From an uncultured Collinsella sp. (GTDB lineage: Bacteria; Actinomycetota; Coriobacteriia; Coriobacteriales; Coriobacteriaceae), in NCBI GenBank assembly GCA_905194675.1, contig CAJJTG010000023.1:1-35814 (forward strand): a stretch of DNA of 35,814 bases, in the 5' to 3' direction. The stretch's first letter is position 1. Every line of letters begins with the position of its first letter. The notes under the pieces were generated by a model. The model had not been told where the DNA came from. It worked only from the letters and a program-made list of their open reading frames with translations, and did no database searches. The position numbers and the translations under genes are program-made. Of this stretch, positions 33,034 through 35,814 are shown piece by piece.

Positions 33034-33237
33034 CTACACCCGTAGGTCTTTCACGCTGGAGCATTCGACCAGCACGCCCGAAACAAGCGTACGGCTTCTG
33101 GAGCTCGGGGCTTCTAGGCACGCAACGACCTCGTCGGGCGCACGGACACCCAGTCCGCGGTGACGGAACTTCACCGACATATCCCGAAAACTCGATCCCC
33201 GGCTTAGCTTGCGCGCATTATCACAATAAACCCCCAA
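33034..33237 (-). CDS. Possible small protein or gene remnant, 67 aa
   Basis: An ORF from a TTG at 33237 giving GVYCDNARKLSRGSSFRDM and then VRAPDEVVACLEAP and TLVSGVLVECSSVKDLRV. The codon pattern looks coding, but no ATG or good ribosome binding site is present, and the start lies 50 bases after the ATPase stop. It could be the 3' remnant of a larger gene broken when the repeats or the ATPase gene arrived. No family is recognised. Confidence 0.3.
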   Translation of the reverse strand: MGVYCDNARKLSRGSSFRDMSVKFRHRGLGVRAPDEVVACLEAPSSRSRTLVSGVLVECSSVKDLRV

Positions 33238-33245
33238 CGATACAC

Positions 33246-33276
33246 GGTCCTGCGGTTCAATGAGCCACAGGACCGC
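33246..33276 (-). terminator. Hairpin after the ATPase gene
   Basis: CGGTCCTG (33246-33253) pairs with CAGGACCG (33269-33276). There is no clear T-run on the minus strand, so termination is uncertain. Confidence 0.35.
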
Positions 33277-33286
33277 ATGCCGTCGA

Positions 33287-34657
33287 TCAGATAAAGATCG
33301 TCATATACAGAGGTAGATATATCCTATGCCCTTCAGCCCTGAGCTGTTTTGGGTGAAGAACTATCTCTTCTCCGACTCGTCGTTCGAATCGTCTGCCGAA
33401 ATCGTCAAGCGAGATTGTTGAATACGATTTGGAAGATTTAACTTCAACAGGAGTGACCCGCGGTTTTCCAGCCGCGTCTTCAAAGCCGCGCGAAACAAGA
33501 AAATCAATTTCACGCGTTCTGGGCCGACTCCCCTCTGTTTTGGAAGGCTCCTGCCAGCTGTAATAAAAAAGCGAATGCCCCAGACTCTTAAGCTGCTGCG
33601 CCACGATGTTCTCGATTAGCATTCCTTTATTAATTGAAATTCTTCCAAATTGAATGTCTCTATGAACATCCATAAGGTCCGGACCATCATCAAACGCCAA
33701 GCTCACGAGCAATCCCGTGTCCGCCATATAGCATTTAAGCGAAGACGCGTCCTCGTGCAGGCGGTAACCCACGCTCGGATCACTGCATAAATAGCAACGG
33801 TTAATCAGTCGCGCATCCTCAAGCCAGATTAACGCCGACTCATATGTCTCAAAACGGGACCCCTTCTCCAAGCTGTCAAATTTGAACCGTTTATTTGCCG
33901 CAGATAATTGACCCGGAATATCGTCATAAACCGCCCGCGCACGTCTAGCGTCCGAACCTCCAAACTTGGCAATGTCCTCCCTGTACAGTGCGATAATCTG
34001 CCGTTTAACCCTGTCGCATCCTCTAAAATCATTCTCTGCCACAAAGGAGTCGACCGACTGAGGCATACCACCGACAAGCATATACTCATCAAATAATCTC
34101 ATGCACGTCGCATGAACGCCGTCCGGAAGCGCGGTCCGAGATTCGCGCCCTTTACGGATCTCTTCTGCATAAAGATCTTTTCCGGTCGCCCAAAGATACT
34201 CCTCAAAATCGAGGGGCTCGAGAGGGATCCTTTCTTCCTCTGACGGTATGACAATGCTATCGACATTCTTTTTGATGGAGACAAGAGAGCCTGTCTCGAT
34301 GTAATCAAATCTGCCGTCTTCTACAAGATGCTTTATGTATTCGCGCGCGATGGGAAACCGCTGCACTTCATCAAAAATGACCAGCGACTCTCTCGGTTCG
34401 AGGGCCTTACCATACTGCAGCTGAAGCATGCGTAAAAAAAGATCGACATCTTCACGATGGTTCAGAAATATATCGAGCGTGGCTTTGCTAGCAGCCGAAA
34501 AGTCAATGTACAGATAATCCTTGTATTCATTTTGCGCGAAGCACTTGACGAGCGTCGTTTTGCCAACGCGTCTTGCACCCTCAATAAGCACCGCAGTGCG
34601 CCCTTGCGAGCGTTCTTTCCACTCCTGCAGACGATCATATGCCTTCCGTTTAAACAT
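33287..34657 (-). CDS. AAA-type ATPase with C-terminal DUF4143 domain
   Basis: A 456-residue protein. The N-terminal ATPase has Walker A GARRVGKTT (residues 27-35), Walker B SLVIFDEVQRFP and a sensor-like YIETGSLVSI. The C-terminal DUF4143 region ends in a nuclease-like pattern, REIDFLVSRG then TPVEVKSSK, which fits the D-x(n)-ExK core of PD-(D/E)xK folds. Proteins of this family are widespread in gut bacteria and archaea; their role is unknown, with links to mobile or defence functions proposed. It is AT-richer than the lac genes. Four iterons lie just upstream of the start (34690-34811). GAGGTGA precedes the ATG. Confidence 0.88.
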   Translation of the reverse strand: MFKRKAYDRLQEWKERSQGRTAVLIEGARRVGKTTLVKCFAQNEYKDYLYIDFSAASKATLDIFLNHREDVDLFLRMLQLQYGKALEPRESLVIFDEVQRFPIAREYIKHLVEDGRFDYIETGSLVSIKKNVDSIVIPSEEERIPLEPLDFEEYLWATGKDLYAEEIRKGRESRTALPDGVHATCMRLFDEYMLVGGMPQSVDSFVAENDFRGCDRVKRQIIALYREDIAKFGGSDARRARAVYDDIPGQLSAANKRFKFDSLEKGSRFETYESALIWLEDARLINRCYLCSDPSVGYRLHEDASSLKCYMADTGLLVSLAFDDGPDLMDVHRDIQFGRISINKGMLIENIVAQQLKSLGHSLFYYSWQEPSKTEGSRPRTREIDFLVSRGFEDAAGKPRVTPVEVKSSKSYSTISLDDFGRRFERRVGEEIVLHPKQLRAEGHRIYLPLYMTIFI

Positions 34658-34689
34658 AATCTCACCTCAGCATAATTTACGTGCTAGTT

Positions 34690-34811
34690 TACAAAAATAC
34701 CGACCTTCAGATATATCTAATAATACAAAAATACCGAGCTTTAAATGAGCTTATAGCTACAAAAATACCGACCATTGCAATGGTTGAGACATACAGTAAT
34801 ACCGAGCTTTA
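34690..34811 (-). repeat. Four iterons at exact 34-bp period upstream of the ATPase gene
   Basis: TACAAAAATACCGASCTT-type 18-mers start at 34690, 34724, 34758 and 34792; the fourth has two changes. The 16-bp segments between them are not conserved. They lie 33-154 bases upstream of the ATPase start, where a DNA-binding protein would control or mark the gene. Confidence 0.85.
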
Positions 34812-34837
34812 CGCATAACGGATGCTATGCCTCACCG

Positions 34838-34892
34838 TCTCGATCTGTAACACTAAACCCGGTTTTGGACGTCTACCTGTTACAGATTGAGA
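34838..34892 (+). repeat. Fifth copy of the 55-nt palindrome
   Basis: The same length, arms (GATCTGTAACA/CTGTTACAGATT) and orientation as the four copies at 32721-33016. It is separated from them by the ATPase gene and its iterons. Confidence 0.8.
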
Positions 34893-34924
34893 CAATTCAA
34901 CGATGCCGACTATTCGATACGGCG

Positions 34925-34933
34925 TGGTACAAT
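34925..34933 (+). promoter_or_regulatory. Extended -10 of the toxin-antitoxin operon
   Basis: TGGTACAAT is a good extended -10 element 27 bases before the antitoxin start; no strong -35 is seen, as expected for this type. Confidence 0.5.
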
Positions 34934-34959
34934 TATGTCCCAATGCGAAGGAGATACCT

Positions 34960-35226
34960 ATGCCCATCTGTGTGCCCGTCCGAGACATGAAGGACACTGC
35001 CACATTCACCGCACTTGTTGAGTCTGAGCGCGACGTCACCGTAACTAAGAACGGCTACGAGGCCATGCACTGCATCAGCAGCGACCAGTATCGCCTCATG
35101 CAAGAAGAAATCGCCAAGGCAAAACTGTTGTCTCGTATGATGTTGGCAGAAGACGAATTATCGCAAGGCGACTACAGCGACTACGAATCCTTCGCGGCTT
35201 CGATACGAGACAAATATGACCTATAA
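34960..35226 (+). CDS. Type II antitoxin, Phd/YefM-RelB-like
   Basis: An 88-residue antitoxin. The N-terminal half (VPVRDMKDTATFTALVESERDVTVTKNGYEAMHCISSDQY) is a Phd/YefM-type DNA-binding fold. The acidic C-terminus (EDELSQGDYSDYESFAASIRDKYDL) is the usual toxin-wrapping tail. The ATG at 34960 is chosen over 34903 because AAGGAG lies six bases upstream. It overlaps the toxin gene by 11 bases, as in RelBE-type operons, and probably autorepresses the operon. Confidence 0.88.
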   Translation: MPICVPVRDMKDTATFTALVESERDVTVTKNGYEAMHCISSDQYRLMQEEIAKAKLLSRMMLAEDELSQGDYSDYESFAASIRDKYDL

Positions 35227-35521
35227 CGTCGCAATCCTCAAAAGCGCGCGATATGAGTACGAGAGTATTGTCGGATACCTTGCTCAAATCCTCAAGAATC
35301 CGCGTGCAGCAGGCAATTTTGTCGCTGAGTTTGAATATCAGCTTGATCTGCTTCGCGAGCAGCCGCTTTTACGTCCCCTCTCGCACATGCAAGAGCTGGC
35401 GGCACGTAATTACCGATCGTTTCCCGTCAACAACTACGTGTGTCTATACAAGTTTGAGCACGAAACAATCTATATCGCCCACATCTTTCATCAGTCACTG
35501 GACTACGCCCGCCTGGTCTAG
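35216..35521 (+). CDS. Type II toxin, RelE/ParE superfamily
   Basis: A 101-residue toxin. The pattern YNVAILKSARYEYESIVGYLAQILKNPRAAGNFVAEFEYQLDLLREQPLLRPLS followed by NYRSFPVNNYVCLYKFEHETIYIAHIFHQSLDY fits the RelE/ParE fold: helical N-terminal half, then beta strands ending in a family-typical HIFH-x-x-DY. It may cleave ribosome-bound mRNA (RelE) or poison gyrase (ParE); sequence alone does not decide. It is translationally coupled to the antitoxin. Confidence 0.88.
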   Translation: MTYNVAILKSARYEYESIVGYLAQILKNPRAAGNFVAEFEYQLDLLREQPLLRPLSHMQELAARNYRSFPVNNYVCLYKFEHETIYIAHIFHQSLDYARLV

Positions 35522-35631
35522 CCCACAAGCTGAATACTTGGCCCGAGCGCATATGCATGTCATTCTGCACGTCATTGTGAAGCGATAATCCCCGCGCCGG
35601 CAGAGGACGGAAGTATCGTCTGCAGCGTTAG

Positions 35632-35814
35632 CTAGCAGATGACCTGCGTGTGCTCCTCGATGGCAGTGCGGTCCTCGGCGGCGATACCCGGCTCGCACAC
35701 CACGGCATCTAAATTGTCCAGGCGGCAGAAGGTGTAGAAGTCGCGCTTGCCGATCTTGCTGGAGTCGGCGATCAGGTAGCGCGAGTCGGCCTTGCTAAAG
35801 GCGAGCTGCTGGAT
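35632..35814 (-). CDS. DeoR-family regulator, 3' part only
   Basis: The last 60 codons of a gene that continues beyond the window. The translation IQQLAFSKADSRYLIADSSKIGKRDFYTFCRLDNLDAVVCE ending HTQVIC is the C-terminal part of a DeoRC sensor domain (the DSSKIGKRDFYTF motif). Given the LacR-like operators at lacA and lacF it could be the lactose-pathway LacR, but this is only a guess from position. Confidence 0.85.
   Translation of the reverse strand: MQQLAFSKADSRYLIADSSKIGKRDFYTFCRLDNLDAVVCEPGIAAEDRTAIEEHTQVIC

Overview
The window looks like chromosomal DNA of a high-GC Coriobacteriia gut bacterium, most likely Collinsella or a close relative. This is inferred from the gene set, GC-rich third codon positions, class II GalT, membrane-anchored LuxR regulator and lactose PTS/tagatose pathway; no rRNA or tRNA is present to confirm it.

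Positions 1-7737 hold an agmatine deiminase locus. On the minus strand the order is putrescine carbamoyltransferase (aguB), an agmatine/putrescine antiporter (aguD), agmatine deiminase (aguA) and, after a terminator, a tiny cysteine-containing ORF coupled to a second antiporter paralogue. A membrane LuxR-type regulator, resembling AguR, is divergent from aguB. Carbamate kinase, which completes the ATP-yielding pathway, is not in the window. Positions 8066-18000 carry a BceAB-type ABC exporter, an unusual NUDIX-Vsr fusion, an AraC regulator, a HAD phosphatase, a class II ketose-bisphosphate aldolase divergent from a DeoR regulator, and a flavodiiron protein.

Positions 18100-32600 are a galactose/lactose island. 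A LacI regulator is divergent from galK-galT (Leloir pathway). A minus-strand lacA-lacB-lacX-lacC operon makes the tagatose-6-phosphate branch, whose aldolase is probably the class II enzyme at 14750. lacF (EIIA), a second LacI regulator and the divergent lacE-lacG (EIICB and 6-phospho-beta-galactosidase) provide uptake and cleavage. A membrane protein of unknown function lies between lacA and lacF.

Positions 32700-35521 are an AT-richer accessory patch. It contains a tandem array of 55-nt palindromes (80-bp period, with a fifth copy 1.8 kb away), a DUF4143-type ATPase preceded by four iterons at an exact 34-bp period, and a RelBE/ParDE-like toxin-antitoxin pair. The window ends in the 3' part of a DeoR-family regulator.

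The intergenic DNA is rich in structure. The most notable items are a two-copy structured element with compensatory stem changes (2135 and 24649), a recurring near-palindrome ACCGTTCACGG in five promoter regions, a highly structured aguD-aguA spacer, and several composite palindromes around terminators.
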